DNA of 64,000 nt from Bacteroidales bacterium UBA6229 (GTDB lineage Bacteria > Bacteroidota > Bacteroidia > Bacteroidales > F082). The stretch lies in the NCBI GenBank assembly GCA_002440975.1, contig DJWN01000039.1, positions 1-64,000 on the forward strand, in the 5' to 3' direction. Under the pieces are notes generated by a model that did no database searches, was not told the origin of the DNA, and worked only from the letters and a program-made list of their open reading frames with translations. Positions 25,652-34,871 of the stretch are shown piece after piece (within the stretch, counting starts at the first letter, position 1; each line of letters starts with the position of its first letter). Made by a program: the position numbers and the translations under genes.

Positions 25652-27181
25652 ATGAAAACAAGTCTTATCATCACCGGAAGTGGATTGACAATAGAGCATG
25701 TTGTTGAAGTTGCCCGTCATCATCGTAAAGTTGAACTGGATACAGCCGCCATTGGGCGAATTGAAAAATGCAGAGCCATGCTTGAACGCAAAATACAGGC
25801 AAAGGAAATTATGTATGGCGTAAATACAGGCATCGGCGAGTTCTCGGAGATGGTGCTGAATGATGATCAGGTAAAGGAATTCCAGAAATACCTGATTTAT
25901 AACCATGCTGCCGGAATTGGTGAGCCCATGCCCGAAGATTGGGTTAGAGGAGCCATGCTCGGGCGAATCAATGTTCATGCGCATGGTCATTCGGGATGCA
26001 GACCAGAAATTACCCATACATTGGTCGAGATGCTGAATAAAGGGGTTACGCCATTTGTGTGCCGCAAAGGTAGCGTAGGGGCTTCAGGAGATTTGGCTCC
26101 CATGTCGCAAATTGCTTTATTGATGATGGGAGAGGGTAAAGCTTTTTACAAAGGCGAATTGCTTTCGGGAAGAGAAGCATTGAAACGTGCAGGTATTGAA
26201 ATACCCGGCTTGCAGGCACGCGACGGGCTGGCCACTATCAACGGATCGAATGTGCTCACCGCGATGAGTGCATTGTTTCTGCATGATGCTGATCGCTTTT
26301 TGCGTCAGGCGGAGATTGCAGCAGCCATGTCGCTCGAAGCTTTAAAAGCTAACATGAAACCATACAACCGCAAGATACACGAAGTGAGAGGGTTTGCCGG
26401 TGCTGTTCGTTCGGCTATGGCGATTAATAAAATAGTAAAAGGTGGCGATCTGGCTGAAGGCAGGATAAAATGCAAGGTGCAGGATGCTTATAGTATGCGT
26501 TCAACACCACAGGTGATTGGAGCTGCTCATGATGCAATGGCCTGGGCTCGATCGCAGGTTGAGATTGAGCTCAACGGTGTGGGTGACAATCCCATCTTTT
26601 TCCCGGACGAAGACCTACAGCTTTCCGGAGCAAATTTCCAGGGATCACCAGTTTCGTTACCGATGGATATGGCCGGAGCAGCTATCACGATGGTGTGTGT
26701 GCTGTCTGAACGACGTATGAATCGTTTGAATAATCCTGCTTTGAGCGTTGGTCTTCCGGCTTTTCTGACTAAAGGTGCCGGAATGTTCTCCGGATTGATG
26801 TTGTCGCAATATACTGCTGATATGCAGATTGTTGAGCAGCGTATTTTGTCTGCTCCGGCAAGCATACAATCCATTCCAGCGGCTGCTGATCAGGAAGATT
26901 TTGTTTCGATGGGAATGAACACTGCACTCAAAAACTTTCAAATCATGGATAATGCCTACGGAATTTTAGGCATTGAGCTGATGGCTGCTGCCCAGGCATT
27001 GGATTTTAGGGATTATAACTTTGGTGAAGGAACAAGGAAAGCACACGAGCTTGTGCGTCGCCATGTAGCATTTTTGGATGTGGATCGCCCGCTGTTTGAC
27101 GATCACAATGCGATGAAGGCATTGGTCGAATCGGGCGAAATTCTGGAAGAAGTGGAAAGACTTATTGGCAAATTGAATTGA
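25652..27181 (+). CDS. Second MIO-type aromatic amino acid (histidine-like) ammonia-lyase
   Basis: 509 residues. The MIO triad is Ala144-Ser145-Gly146 in GSVGASGDLAPMSQIALL. IMYGVNTGIGEF carries the catalytic Tyr. YNHAAGIGE replaces the Ser-His of hutH with Asn-His, and AADQEDFVSMGMNTA keeps the Glu typical of histidine lyases. LAPMSQ differs from LAPLAH in hutH and recalls the aromatic lyases. The protein is therefore a true MIO enzyme of uncertain substrate: histidine lyase, another aromatic lyase, or an aminomutase. It diverges strongly from the neighbouring hutH, so this is not a recent duplication. A small membrane protein gene follows after 13 bp. Confidence 0.82.
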   Translation: MKTSLIITGSGLTIEHVVEVARHHRKVELDTAAIGRIEKCRAMLERKIQAKEIMYGVNTGIGEFSEMVLNDDQVKEFQKYLIYNHAAGIGEPMPEDWVRGAMLGRINVHAHGHSGCRPEITHTLVEMLNKGVTPFVCRKGSVGASGDLAPMSQIALLMMGEGKAFYKGELLSGREALKRAGIEIPGLQARDGLATINGSNVLTAMSALFLHDADRFLRQAEIAAAMSLEALKANMKPYNRKIHEVRGFAGAVRSAMAINKIVKGGDLAEGRIKCKVQDAYSMRSTPQVIGAAHDAMAWARSQVEIELNGVGDNPIFFPDEDLQLSGANFQGSPVSLPMDMAGAAITMVCVLSERRMNRLNNPALSVGLPAFLTKGAGMFSGLMLSQYTADMQIVEQRILSAPASIQSIPAAADQEDFVSMGMNTALKNFQIMDNAYGILGIELMAAAQALDFRDYNFGEGTRKAHELVRRHVAFLDVDRPLFDDHNAMKALVESGEILEEVERLIGKLN

Positions 27182-27194
27182 AATACAGGAATTT

Positions 27195-27623
27195 ATGGTT
27201 CAAAATGAAAATCACAGAATAAGACCGGGTTTATTGACTTTCTTGTGTGTTTTGAGTTTTATTGGTTCAGGCCTTGCAGCGGTGAGTAATTTCTTTGTTT
27301 ATTTTAATCATGCTATTGTACTGGAAATGATTGAACAGGAAAGCTTTGAAGGGTTGGGTTTTGATTTGGGTATTTTTGGAAGGATCAACCGCTCCTATTT
27401 TTTGATTTCTGCCTTTTTGCAAGTCATTTCATTTAATGGTGTTCGTTTGATGTGGAACTTGCGACAGGCCGGATTTCATTTGTACGCCATTTCGCAGCTG
27501 CTTATTCTAATTGTCTCTACCATATACATCTACAAACCTGAGGATGTATTTCCAATGTTCGATCTGGTACTTGCCACGCTTTTTATATTGTTGTATCTTC
27601 GCTTCAGGGATCGAATGGATTGA
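27195..27623 (+). CDS. Small four-segment membrane protein, unknown
   Basis: 142 residues. Hydrophobic segments are PGLLTFLCVLSFIGSGLAAV, FLISAFLQVISFNGVRLMW, FHLYAISQLLILIVSTIYI and MFDLVLATLFILLYLRF, the last ending in a basic stop-transfer tail RFRDRMD. No family was recognised. The gene begins 13 bp after the ammonia-lyase stop on the same strand and is probably cotranscribed, which hints at a related role, for instance in transport or membrane sensing, but nothing in the sequence shows this. Confidence 0.65.
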   Translation: MVQNENHRIRPGLLTFLCVLSFIGSGLAAVSNFFVYFNHAIVLEMIEQESFEGLGFDLGIFGRINRSYFLISAFLQVISFNGVRLMWNLRQAGFHLYAISQLLILIVSTIYIYKPEDVFPMFDLVLATLFILLYLRFRDRMD

Positions 27624-27688
27624 TTTATTAAACAATTGGCGAAAGAATAATTCTGTAGATAGTTATTAATCAGCTCAAACGAATCATA

Positions 27689-28126
27689 ATGACAGCTCAG
27701 AAATCTGAATCGAAACCACACACACGGTTGCTGCAATTGTTAGTTGGCACTTTTGCAATGACATATTATATTTTTATTGCTGTTCTTGCTTTAACAGCTT
27801 TGATTTTCAACAAATATATTATTGAATGGGCGGGACTTGGAACTAATCCGATCACGTTTAATATTTTTCCGATCTGGTTGGTCATGCTTGTGTTGTTTCT
27901 GCTTAATGCAATGATTATCGTGGGGTTCTTCAACTATTTTAGAAGGGGAAAGAAATTGATAATTTTGTTTTTTGGGATGATTCTGATAGGTATTCAAATC
28001 ATAATAGGAGGCTTTGAAGGCTGGCAAAAACTATTGCTCGAAGCTATACTGATCAGTTTGATTTTAATCATACCTACACGCCAATCCAGTGTGGAAAGTA
28101 TCGAAAATGCCGGAAATTATGAATAA
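27689..28126 (+). CDS. Small membrane protein, unknown
   Basis: 145 residues. After a polar N-terminus (MTAQKSESKPHTRLLQLL) come about four hydrophobic segments: FAMTYYIFIAVLALTALIF, IFPIWLVMLVLFLLNAMIIV, LIILFFGMILIGIQIIIG and LLLEAILISLILIIP. The end is a short polar tail. It does not resemble a known family. It follows the other small membrane protein by 65 bp. A 7-bp inverted repeat downstream (28141-28147 with 28193-28199) followed by T-rich sequence may stop transcription before the SusC promoter. Confidence 0.6.
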   Translation: MTAQKSESKPHTRLLQLLVGTFAMTYYIFIAVLALTALIFNKYIIEWAGLGTNPITFNIFPIWLVMLVLFLLNAMIIVGFFNYFRRGKKLIILFFGMILIGIQIIIGGFEGWQKLLLEAILISLILIIPTRQSSVESIENAGNYE

Positions 28127-28158
28127 TTGCGTACGGATATTGCTTTAAACCTAAAAAT

Positions 28159-28190
28159 TGTTAAACATGTAAAAACTTGTAAACCTGTAA
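28159..28190. repeat. Short tandem TGT(A/T)AA units upstream of the susC-like gene
   Basis: TGTTAAA, TGTAAAA, TGTAAAC and TGTAAAA start at 28159, 28168, 28178 and 28186, giving a period of 8-10 bp, close to one helical turn. They lie within the larger TGCTTTA...TAAAGCA inverted repeat. A protein-binding role is possible but unproven. Confidence 0.4.
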
Positions 28191-28238
28191 AATAAAGCAT
28201 TTCTTTCATAAAAGTTAAAATATTTTTCAATTAATTTT

Positions 28239-28268
28239 TTGTTAAATACACAGATGTTTGTAACTTGC
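28239..28268 (+). promoter_or_regulatory. Probable susC-like promoter
   Basis: TTG (28239-28241), a 19-bp spacer and TAACTTGC (28261-28268) fit the -33/-7 layout with mismatches in the -7 box. Transcription would start near 28275, leaving a leader of about 80 nt before the ATG at 28354. Confidence 0.4.
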
Positions 28269-28353
28269 ACGCTTAAATGCAAACGTTTTCGTAAAACATT
28301 TATGAACAGAAAATTTTATTAGTTAATCAATTCACTAACCAAAAATCACCATT

Positions 28354-31300
28354 ATGAGAAAAATTACGATTATGCTAGTGTTCTTGCTGATCGCAGGTGT
28401 AAATTTTGCATTTGCGCAGACGAGAACAATTACTGGTAAGGTTACCAGTGCGCAGGATGGGATGGGAATTCCCGGAGTTACCGTGATGGTTAAGGGTACT
28501 ACTATTGGTACCACAACCGATATTGACGGTAATTATTCTATTGATTTGCAGCCTGAACATCATGTTTTGATTTTCCGTTATGTAGGGATGAATACCCAGG
28601 AAATCAATGTAGTAAATCAAAATTCAGTTAACGTTGTAATGCAGGCTGATGTACTTCAAATTAGCGAAGTAGTTGTTACAGCCCTTGGTATCCCAAGAGA
28701 GAAGCGTACACTTGGCTATTCTGTTCAGGATGTGAAAGGTGATCAGTTGTCACAAACTGATAATACAAACTTTATCACATCATTATCAGGAAGGGTATCA
28801 GGTGTTCAAATTTCAAATTCTGCCGGTGCAATGGGAGGTTCATCCAGGGTTTTGATTCGTGGAGCGAATTCAATAACAGGTAACAACTCTCCATTATATG
28901 TTGTTGACGGAATTATTATTGATAATTCTGATTTTAACTCTACAAACACTGCACGCGGTGGTGGTGGTTATGACTATGGTAACATGGCTCAGGATATCAA
29001 CCCTGATGATATAGAATCAGTTTCTGTACTTAAGGGACCTGCAGCATCTGCACTTTATGGTTCGCGTGCAGCAAACGGTGTTATCCTGGTCACTACTAAA
29101 AAAGGAACAGTGAAAGCTGACAAAGGTATCGGTGTCACTTTTTCAACTGGTATTTCAATGGATAAAGTTTCCTATCTTCCAAAATATCAGAATTTATATG
29201 GTGGAGGTCTGACTTATGACGGAGCAGGAACTTATAACGGGTTTCAGGTTCAGAATATCAACGGCACCGACTATCTGCTTGTAGATTATGGTATGGACGA
29301 AAGCTGGGGACCTGCTTATTCAACAGACCTGAGTGCTTATGGTGGCGTTTTACCATGGAATGCTTTTGATGAATGGGATACTGAAAATTATCTGAAACCC
29401 AAACCTTGGAAAGCTCCTGAGAATGATGTAAAGGACTTTTTTGAAACAGGTTTACTCTTTTCAAATAGTGTTGCTTTAACTGGTGGTTCTGATAAAGCTA
29501 CTTTCAGGCTTTCATACACTAATCAGTCTGGTGATGGTTATATGCCAAACAGTAATATGGATCGTCACTCTGTAAGTTTAAATGCTGATGCAAACTTGTC
29601 ATCCAAGTTAAAGGCTTTTACAAGCATTAACTTTGTAAGAACAAAATTTACAGGTCGTCCTGAAACAGGTTATGGTGACAATAACCCAATGGTTCGTTTC
29701 AATCAATGGGGACAACGTCAGTTGGATATGGAAGATCAAAAATCGTACATAAATCCTGATGGTACTCAAAGAACCTGGAACAGAAGCTCATGGAATGATG
29801 GCACGCCAGTGTATTCCAATAACCCTTATTGGTCACGTTACAAAGATTATCAGAATGACCAACGTAATCACTATTTTGGTAATATTGGATTAAGCTATCA
29901 CATCACTGATTGGTTAAGTGTTCAAGGTAGATTTAATCTTGACCAGTATGATTTCAGAACTTATGAAAGAATAGCAATAAATTCTGCATTCCTGTCATCC
30001 TATAACCAAACCTTCCGCAACAACAGCGAATTGAACATGGAAGGTATGTTGATGGTTGATAAAGAGTTAGATGACAAGTTTACGATTAGTGGTAATCTTG
30101 GGGTTAACCAGATGAAGCGAAATTATGAGAATATGTACGGTACCACCAATGGTGGGCTAGTTGTAAACGATTTATATAATCTGAGTAACTCCACTGACCC
30201 TTCAACGGTTACTAATCGTCAGGAAGAGAAAAAAATCAACAGTATTTTTGGTAGCGTTACGCTGGATTATATCAGAATGCTTACGCTTAATGTGACAGGC
30301 CGTAACGACTGGTCATCAACATTACCTGATGGAAATAATTCATATTTCTATCCATCAGCATCTCTTAGCTGGGTGTTTACAGAGCTTCCTGCGCTGAAGG
30401 AGAATACAATACTTCCATTCGGTAAAGCAAGAATAAGCTGGGCACAGGTTGGTAATGATACAGACCCATATAGGTTGGCATACAATTATATTCCAGAAGA
30501 TAACTTTGGAAATAACCCAAATTATAGATTATCACTGCAATTAAATAATCCTGATTTGGTTCCTGAAAAAACTTCTTCATTTGAAGTTGGTCTTGATTTG
30601 CGTTGGTTGGATAATCGTATTGGGTTGGATTTCACCTATTATGATATGGAGACTACTAATCAGATTATTCCTGTTGCCACTTCTGCTGCAACTGGTTATA
30701 CAACTCAGTTGATCAATGCCGGTAAAATGACAAATAAAGGTATTGAAATTCAACTGTATGGTAACCCTATAAAAGCGAACAAAAAAGGTGGGTTTAACTG
30801 GGATATTACAGTTAATTATTCCAAAAACGAAAATATGGTGGTTGAGTTAGCCGAAGGTGTTGATACTTACAGACTTGGAACTATTTTTGGAGCTGAAGTT
30901 CATGCAGAAGCTGGTAAACCTTTTGGATCCATTCGTGCTAATAATTTTGTATTTGACGATAATGGTAACAGAGTTGTTGGAACAAATGGCCGCTATCTTA
31001 ATGGCCCAATCGAAAGCCTTGGTTCAGTATTACCCGATTTTAATATGGGATTCCTGAATCAGTTCAGATATAAAAACTTTGATATGTCTGTGCTTATTGA
31101 TTGGCAAAAAGGTGGTTCATTATTCTCACTAACACATATGTGGGGTATGTATAGTGGTATCCTTGAAGAAACTGCTGCGACTAATGATAATGGTATGAAT
31201 GTAAGAGACGATGTTGCTGACGGTGGTGGTGTATTGGTTGAAGGCGTTTATGGATACACTAGCTATGATAACGAAGGTAATCTGGTTGTTAACCTGACTG

Positions 31301-31650
31301 ATGCAAATGGAAATCCATCAGATGTTCCGATCACTAACACAACTTATATTAATGCTGAGACTTGGGCAGCTGATCACTATTCCAGAGCCAGAGGTGGCCA
31401 AAATGTTTTCGATGCTGATTACTTTAAACTTAGGGAAGTTAAAATTGGATATACCTTCAACTTTAAGAACTCTAATATCATTAGCGGACTTAATGTTGCA
31501 GTATATGGTCGCAACTTAGCAATCTGGGGTAGAGATATTGATCATATTGATCCAGAGTTTGCTACTAGTTCAGGCAATATTCAGGGTATCGAAGGTGGTC
31601 AATTACCCGGGCTGCGCTCATTCGGTGTTAACTTAACTTTCAACTTCTAA
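28354..31650 (+). CDS. SusC/RagA-family TonB-linked outer-membrane protein
   Basis: 1098 residues. A signal peptide ends at about residue 21 (FAFAQ). A carboxypeptidase-regulatory-like domain follows (ITGKVTSAQDGMGIPGVTV to about 105). The TonB plug domain has VVVTALGIPREKRTLGYSVQ, SLSGRVSGVQISNSAG, LYVVDGIIID and SVLKGPAASALYGSRAANG, classic SusC signatures. The remaining 850 residues are beta-barrel strands ending in LTFNF, a terminal aromatic typical of outer-membrane insertion. With the SusD-like lipoprotein it would form a pedal-bin importer. The ligand, glycan or peptide, is not shown, and no glycoside hydrolases are near. The SusD-like gene follows after 19 bp. Confidence 0.94.
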   Translation: MRKITIMLVFLLIAGVNFAFAQTRTITGKVTSAQDGMGIPGVTVMVKGTTIGTTTDIDGNYSIDLQPEHHVLIFRYVGMNTQEINVVNQNSVNVVMQADVLQISEVVVTALGIPREKRTLGYSVQDVKGDQLSQTDNTNFITSLSGRVSGVQISNSAGAMGGSSRVLIRGANSITGNNSPLYVVDGIIIDNSDFNSTNTARGGGGYDYGNMAQDINPDDIESVSVLKGPAASALYGSRAANGVILVTTKKGTVKADKGIGVTFSTGISMDKVSYLPKYQNLYGGGLTYDGAGTYNGFQVQNINGTDYLLVDYGMDESWGPAYSTDLSAYGGVLPWNAFDEWDTENYLKPKPWKAPENDVKDFFETGLLFSNSVALTGGSDKATFRLSYTNQSGDGYMPNSNMDRHSVSLNADANLSSKLKAFTSINFVRTKFTGRPETGYGDNNPMVRFNQWGQRQLDMEDQKSYINPDGTQRTWNRSSWNDGTPVYSNNPYWSRYKDYQNDQRNHYFGNIGLSYHITDWLSVQGRFNLDQYDFRTYERIAINSAFLSSYNQTFRNNSELNMEGMLMVDKELDDKFTISGNLGVNQMKRNYENMYGTTNGGLVVNDLYNLSNSTDPSTVTNRQEEKKINSIFGSVTLDYIRMLTLNVTGRNDWSSTLPDGNNSYFYPSASLSWVFTELPALKENTILPFGKARISWAQVGNDTDPYRLAYNYIPEDNFGNNPNYRLSLQLNNPDLVPEKTSSFEVGLDLRWLDNRIGLDFTYYDMETTNQIIPVATSAATGYTTQLINAGKMTNKGIEIQLYGNPIKANKKGGFNWDITVNYSKNENMVVELAEGVDTYRLGTIFGAEVHAEAGKPFGSIRANNFVFDDNGNRVVGTNGRYLNGPIESLGSVLPDFNMGFLNQFRYKNFDMSVLIDWQKGGSLFSLTHMWGMYSGILEETAATNDNGMNVRDDVADGGGVLVEGVYGYTSYDNEGNLVVNLTDANGNPSDVPITNTTYINAETWAADHYSRARGGQNVFDADYFKLREVKIGYTFNFKNSNIISGLNVAVYGRNLAIWGRDIDHIDPEFATSSGNIQGIEGGQLPGLRSFGVNLTFNF

Positions 31651-31669
31651 CCATTAACACATCATAATT

Positions 31670-33178
31670 ATGAAAAAAATTAATTTTAAAACTATATCGG
31701 TTCTGGTATTAATAACCCTGATGTTGGGTTGTACCAAGAATTTTGAGGAAATAAACAAAGACCCAAATAATCCGGAAGAAGTTGCAACTGGTTATATCTT
31801 TACATACGTTCAAAAAAATGTAATGGATAACCTTCGCGATGAATGGGCCGGTGGCCGTATGTTTTTCTTACTACCACAGTATTGGTCACAGATTAACTAT
31901 ACTGATGAGGATCGTTATGCATTTCGTACCTCAGTAACTGATGCATTCTGGCGTGCTATGTACACTTCAGCTATGAACCTCCAGAATATCATTGATCTTA
32001 ATACAGATGAAGATACTAAGACCGATGCACTGGCCTCAGGTTCAAATGAAAACCAGATAGCGGCAGCTACAATTCTTCAGGTATATATCTTTTCGGTTCT
32101 CACTGATGCCTTTGGCGATATTCCATATTCAGAAGCTTTTCAGACAAATGAGAACAGAACACCAAAGTATGATGCTCAATCAGAAATTTATCCTGATCTG
32201 ATTCGCAGGTTAAAGGAAGCTACAGCAATGATTGATTTGAACAGTGCCGGAATTCGCTTTGGTGATATCATCTATGATGGAGATATGATGAAGTGGAAAA
32301 AATTTGGTGCAAGTCTTGCACTTCGTCTCGCGCAACGTATGGAAAAAAGAGATAACGGTGCTGCACTTACTGATGTTATTACCACTTTCGGTGATGCTGG
32401 CTTTTTTGAATCCAATGGTGATAATGCTAAATTTGCTTACATAGGTGCTGGTGACAATGGTCCTTTATATGATGCCTGGTTTACAGAAAATCGTAATGAC
32501 TTTACCTTGTCAAAAGCTTTTGTTACTTTGTTGAAAGGAGAAAATGATGACCTTAACGGTAAAATCAATCCTTTTGCAGGCATGTCGGATCCAAGACTTC
32601 CAATTTTTGCACCAGGATATGCGGATGTAATAGGAATGCCTTATGGAATGCCTGACCCTGAAACACAAGCATTCTCATCTAACTGTCCCAATTACAGAGA
32701 TAATCCATCAGTTGTTCAATCAGCTACTTTTGCCTATACCTATATGGATTATGCTGAAGTTTGTTTTATACTTTCAGAGTATAATAACTGGGATCAAACC
32801 TGGTATGAAAAAGGTGTGAGAGCAAGTATGGAAGATTGGGGAGTTGACGGAGCAGATATCGATGCATTTGTAGCCGCAATGCCTGCTGCATCTGAAGCAA
32901 CAGTATTAATTCAGAAGTATCTTGCTTTATACATCCAGGGTGAACAAGGATGGTTCGAATTCCGTCGCTCAGGTCATCCAGAGATGATTTTGAAACCTGG
33001 AGAAATTGCCAATGGTACTATTGTTTTTGACCCTCTGGAAGGTGGCGGACAGGCAATCCCAAGGAAAATTCCATTCCCTGTTGAGGAATATAATATTAAT
33101 AGCGAACGCGTGCAGGAGGCAGTTGCCGCAATGGGTGGTGATGGTCTTGATATTCGCGTTTGGTGGGATAAACCATAA
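31670..33178 (+). CDS. SusD/RagB-like nutrient-binding outer-membrane lipoprotein
   Basis: 502 residues. The leader ends in LMLGC with lipid-anchor Cys21. The N-terminus TKNFEEINKDPNNPEEV and the motifs WSQINYTDEDRYAFR, ILQVYIFSVLTDAFGDIPYSEAF, KYDAQSEIYPDLIRRLKEA and WKKFGASLALRLAQRM mark the SusD-like_2 branch, which is built of TPR-type helices. QGEQGWFEFRRSGHPEM near the end is also conserved. It caps the SusC channel at the cell surface. The neighbouring genes do not identify the nutrient. A good terminator follows, so susCD-like genes form a two-gene unit. Confidence 0.93.
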   Translation: MKKINFKTISVLVLITLMLGCTKNFEEINKDPNNPEEVATGYIFTYVQKNVMDNLRDEWAGGRMFFLLPQYWSQINYTDEDRYAFRTSVTDAFWRAMYTSAMNLQNIIDLNTDEDTKTDALASGSNENQIAAATILQVYIFSVLTDAFGDIPYSEAFQTNENRTPKYDAQSEIYPDLIRRLKEATAMIDLNSAGIRFGDIIYDGDMMKWKKFGASLALRLAQRMEKRDNGAALTDVITTFGDAGFFESNGDNAKFAYIGAGDNGPLYDAWFTENRNDFTLSKAFVTLLKGENDDLNGKINPFAGMSDPRLPIFAPGYADVIGMPYGMPDPETQAFSSNCPNYRDNPSVVQSATFAYTYMDYAEVCFILSEYNNWDQTWYEKGVRASMEDWGVDGADIDAFVAAMPAASEATVLIQKYLALYIQGEQGWFEFRRSGHPEMILKPGEIANGTIVFDPLEGGGQAIPRKIPFPVEEYNINSERVQEAVAAMGGDGLDIRVWWDKP

Positions 33179-33205
33179 GATTTTTCAATCGATAACTCAA
33201 CCAAG

Positions 33206-33230
33206 AAGGAGCCTCAACGGGCTCCTTTTT
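33206..33230 (+). terminator. Terminator of the SusC/SusD-like unit
   Basis: GGAGCC (33208-33213) pairs with GGCTCC (33220-33225) around a 6-nt loop, extended by AA/TT, and is followed by TTTTT. Confidence 0.85.
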
Positions 33231-33305
33231 GTTTTTAGTGAATTCCTGATAGCCCGAGAGATTTCATCGCTCAAATAAAATCCGTGATTATTGAATCTAC
33301 TTTTC

Positions 33306-33313
33306 TATTTTTG
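33306..33313 (+). promoter_or_regulatory. -7 element of the secreted-protein pair at 33355-34819
   Basis: TATTTTTG matches TAnnTTTG. A transcript start near 33320 leaves a leader of about 35 nt to ATG 33355. Confidence 0.6.
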
Positions 33314-33354
33314 CAACTTAGAATTAATCTAAATAACCATCAAAATTGAATTAC

Positions 33355-34026
33355 ATGAAAATCAGGGATTTTAGTTTATTGCTTTTGGTCTTTATTTTTT
33401 TGCTGTCTGCTTCGGATGCCTTTGCAGGTAAAAGTAAAGTACAGGTGAGTGCCTCAGAAAGTGATGCAACCATCTATGTTGACGGGGTTAGGATGGGTAC
33501 CGGACGTGTTGATATCGTTGTTTTGGATAACAGTTGCGTTACAGTGAAGACTGAGAAAGTTGGCTTCCTGGACGAAATGATCACTTTTTGTAATAAAAAG
33601 AATGCTGCCAAACTCCCGAAGACTTATTATATCGAGATGCGTCGGGACGATTCCTATGATGCCTCTATCCAGCTCGATATTGCCAATATTGATATGGAAA
33701 TTCGTACCAATAAACCTTACGATGATGCCTGGAAGCTTATTAATCAAATCGTTGTGAGTTATATTGACGCCATTGAAATAACTGACAAGGAAACCGGATA
33801 CATCAGAACATCCTGGGAAGTACAATCCTATACGCAGAATACTGTCCGTACAAGAATTATTGTAAAACTGGGCTCAGAGGATCCTTTGTCGTTTAAAATC
33901 AAATTAGTAAGCGAAATTTCGCGTCAACCGCTTACCAGTGTAAAAGCTGATGAACTCTTCCGCGAATGGGATCGTGTTTTACGGAAGTATGCCAACCTGA
34001 ATTCGGAAATCCAAAGTCGCTTATAA
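33355..34026 (+). CDS. Secreted protein with PEGA-like N-terminal domain, unknown function
   Basis: 223 residues. The leader ends at about residue 24 (SASDAFAG). KVQVSASESDATIYVDGVRMGTGRVDIVV, split here as ATIYVDGVRMGTGRVDIVV, resembles a PEGA beta-sandwich. The rest has an alternating alpha/beta pattern (NKPYDDAWKLINQIVVSYI, ETGYIRTSWEVQSY, VRTRIIVKLGSEDPLSFKIK) recalling small BamC/NlpB-like periplasmic domains, though no family can be named safely. A TTG at 33346 would add three residues; ATG 33355 gives the better signal peptide. The next gene follows after 16 bp and is also secreted, suggesting joint function at the envelope. Confidence 0.65.
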   Translation: MKIRDFSLLLLVFIFLLSASDAFAGKSKVQVSASESDATIYVDGVRMGTGRVDIVVLDNSCVTVKTEKVGFLDEMITFCNKKNAAKLPKTYYIEMRRDDSYDASIQLDIANIDMEIRTNKPYDDAWKLINQIVVSYIDAIEITDKETGYIRTSWEVQSYTQNTVRTRIIVKLGSEDPLSFKIKLVSEISRQPLTSVKADELFREWDRVLRKYANLNSEIQSRL

Positions 34027-34042
34027 ATAATATTGTACGATA

Positions 34043-34819
34043 ATGAGAACAATAATCACAGCAATTTTCGTTTTGGTATTTCTTCCCTTACTGTCTGTTG
34101 CGCAAATTTATACGGGAGAGAAACCGGTAGAGACAACGAATCAAACGAATGACCCTGAAGAGAAAGTAAGGAGCAAGGGAGGGGCTTTTAAAACCAGCTT
34201 TGTACATTTGGCTTATTTTATGCCCAGTATGACTCCTAAACAAAGCTATCCTTATGGACCATTTAAAAATGGTGCTGCACCTAAATGGGGGTTGATGTTC
34301 GAAAGTGGAGCTATCCGTTTTTTTGATGAAAACTTCATGTTTAATGGTGCCGGAAATCTTGGACTTTATTCAAGTTTTGGCTTTGGTGCATCAATACACG
34401 ACTTTAATGAACCCGAGAACTTTGAAGGTGTGAAAGTGCCCTTTTTCTTTGCAGATTTAAAGCTGGGGCCTGATTTGCGACTTGAATTTATCGATTTTGC
34501 GAAGGTCGATCTGTATGCGAATATTGGGGTGCTGGCCAGTTATGGTGGTTTTGTAGGAAATATCAATCAGGATGATACATTTTATAAACCTACAAAACCT
34601 GTTATAGCCTTTCAAACGGGTTTGGGCTTGAATGTTGCTCTCGGGCGTTTTGTGCTTGGCGTTCAATATACGATGGCCAATGGGGGATACGAATTTGATG
34701 TTTCCGAAGATCCGGCTGTCTATCCAGGTGGCCCTGATGAGGAGACTCAGCAATATGATGTAAATCTAAACAGCCTTAGATTGCATATTGGCATTTATAC
34801 CGAAAAAAGAAGGAGATAA
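34043..34819 (+). CDS. Putative outer-membrane beta-barrel protein
   Basis: 258 residues. A signal peptide ends at about residue 20 (LLSVAQ). After a short polar linker, strands of alternating character follow, rich in Gly and aromatics: FKTSFVHLAYFMPSM, GLMFESGAIRFFDENFMF, GNLGLYSSFGFGASIH, FFFADLKLGPDLRLEF, VDLYANIGVLASYGGF, KPVIAFQTGLGLNVALG, FVLGVQYTMANGGYEF and LNSLRLHIGIYTEKRR. This fits an eight- to ten-stranded small barrel. No name can be given. It follows the PEGA-like gene by 16 bp and ends at a terminator shared with the converging M23 gene. Confidence 0.6.
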   Translation: MRTIITAIFVLVFLPLLSVAQIYTGEKPVETTNQTNDPEEKVRSKGGAFKTSFVHLAYFMPSMTPKQSYPYGPFKNGAAPKWGLMFESGAIRFFDENFMFNGAGNLGLYSSFGFGASIHDFNEPENFEGVKVPFFFADLKLGPDLRLEFIDFAKVDLYANIGVLASYGGFVGNINQDDTFYKPTKPVIAFQTGLGLNVALGRFVLGVQYTMANGGYEFDVSEDPAVYPGGPDEETQQYDVNLNSLRLHIGIYTEKRRR

Positions 34820-34843
34820 GAACGAAAGATTTAAGCTCAAATT

Positions 34844-34871
34844 AAGTCATCTCCTTGTGGGGTGACTTTTT
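34844..34871 (+). terminator. Terminator between the barrel gene and the converging M23 gene
   Basis: AAGTCATCTC (34844-34853) pairs with GGGGTGACTT (34859-34868) over 10 bp including two G-T pairs, with a 5-nt loop and a short T run that touches the stop of the M23 gene. Confidence 0.75.
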
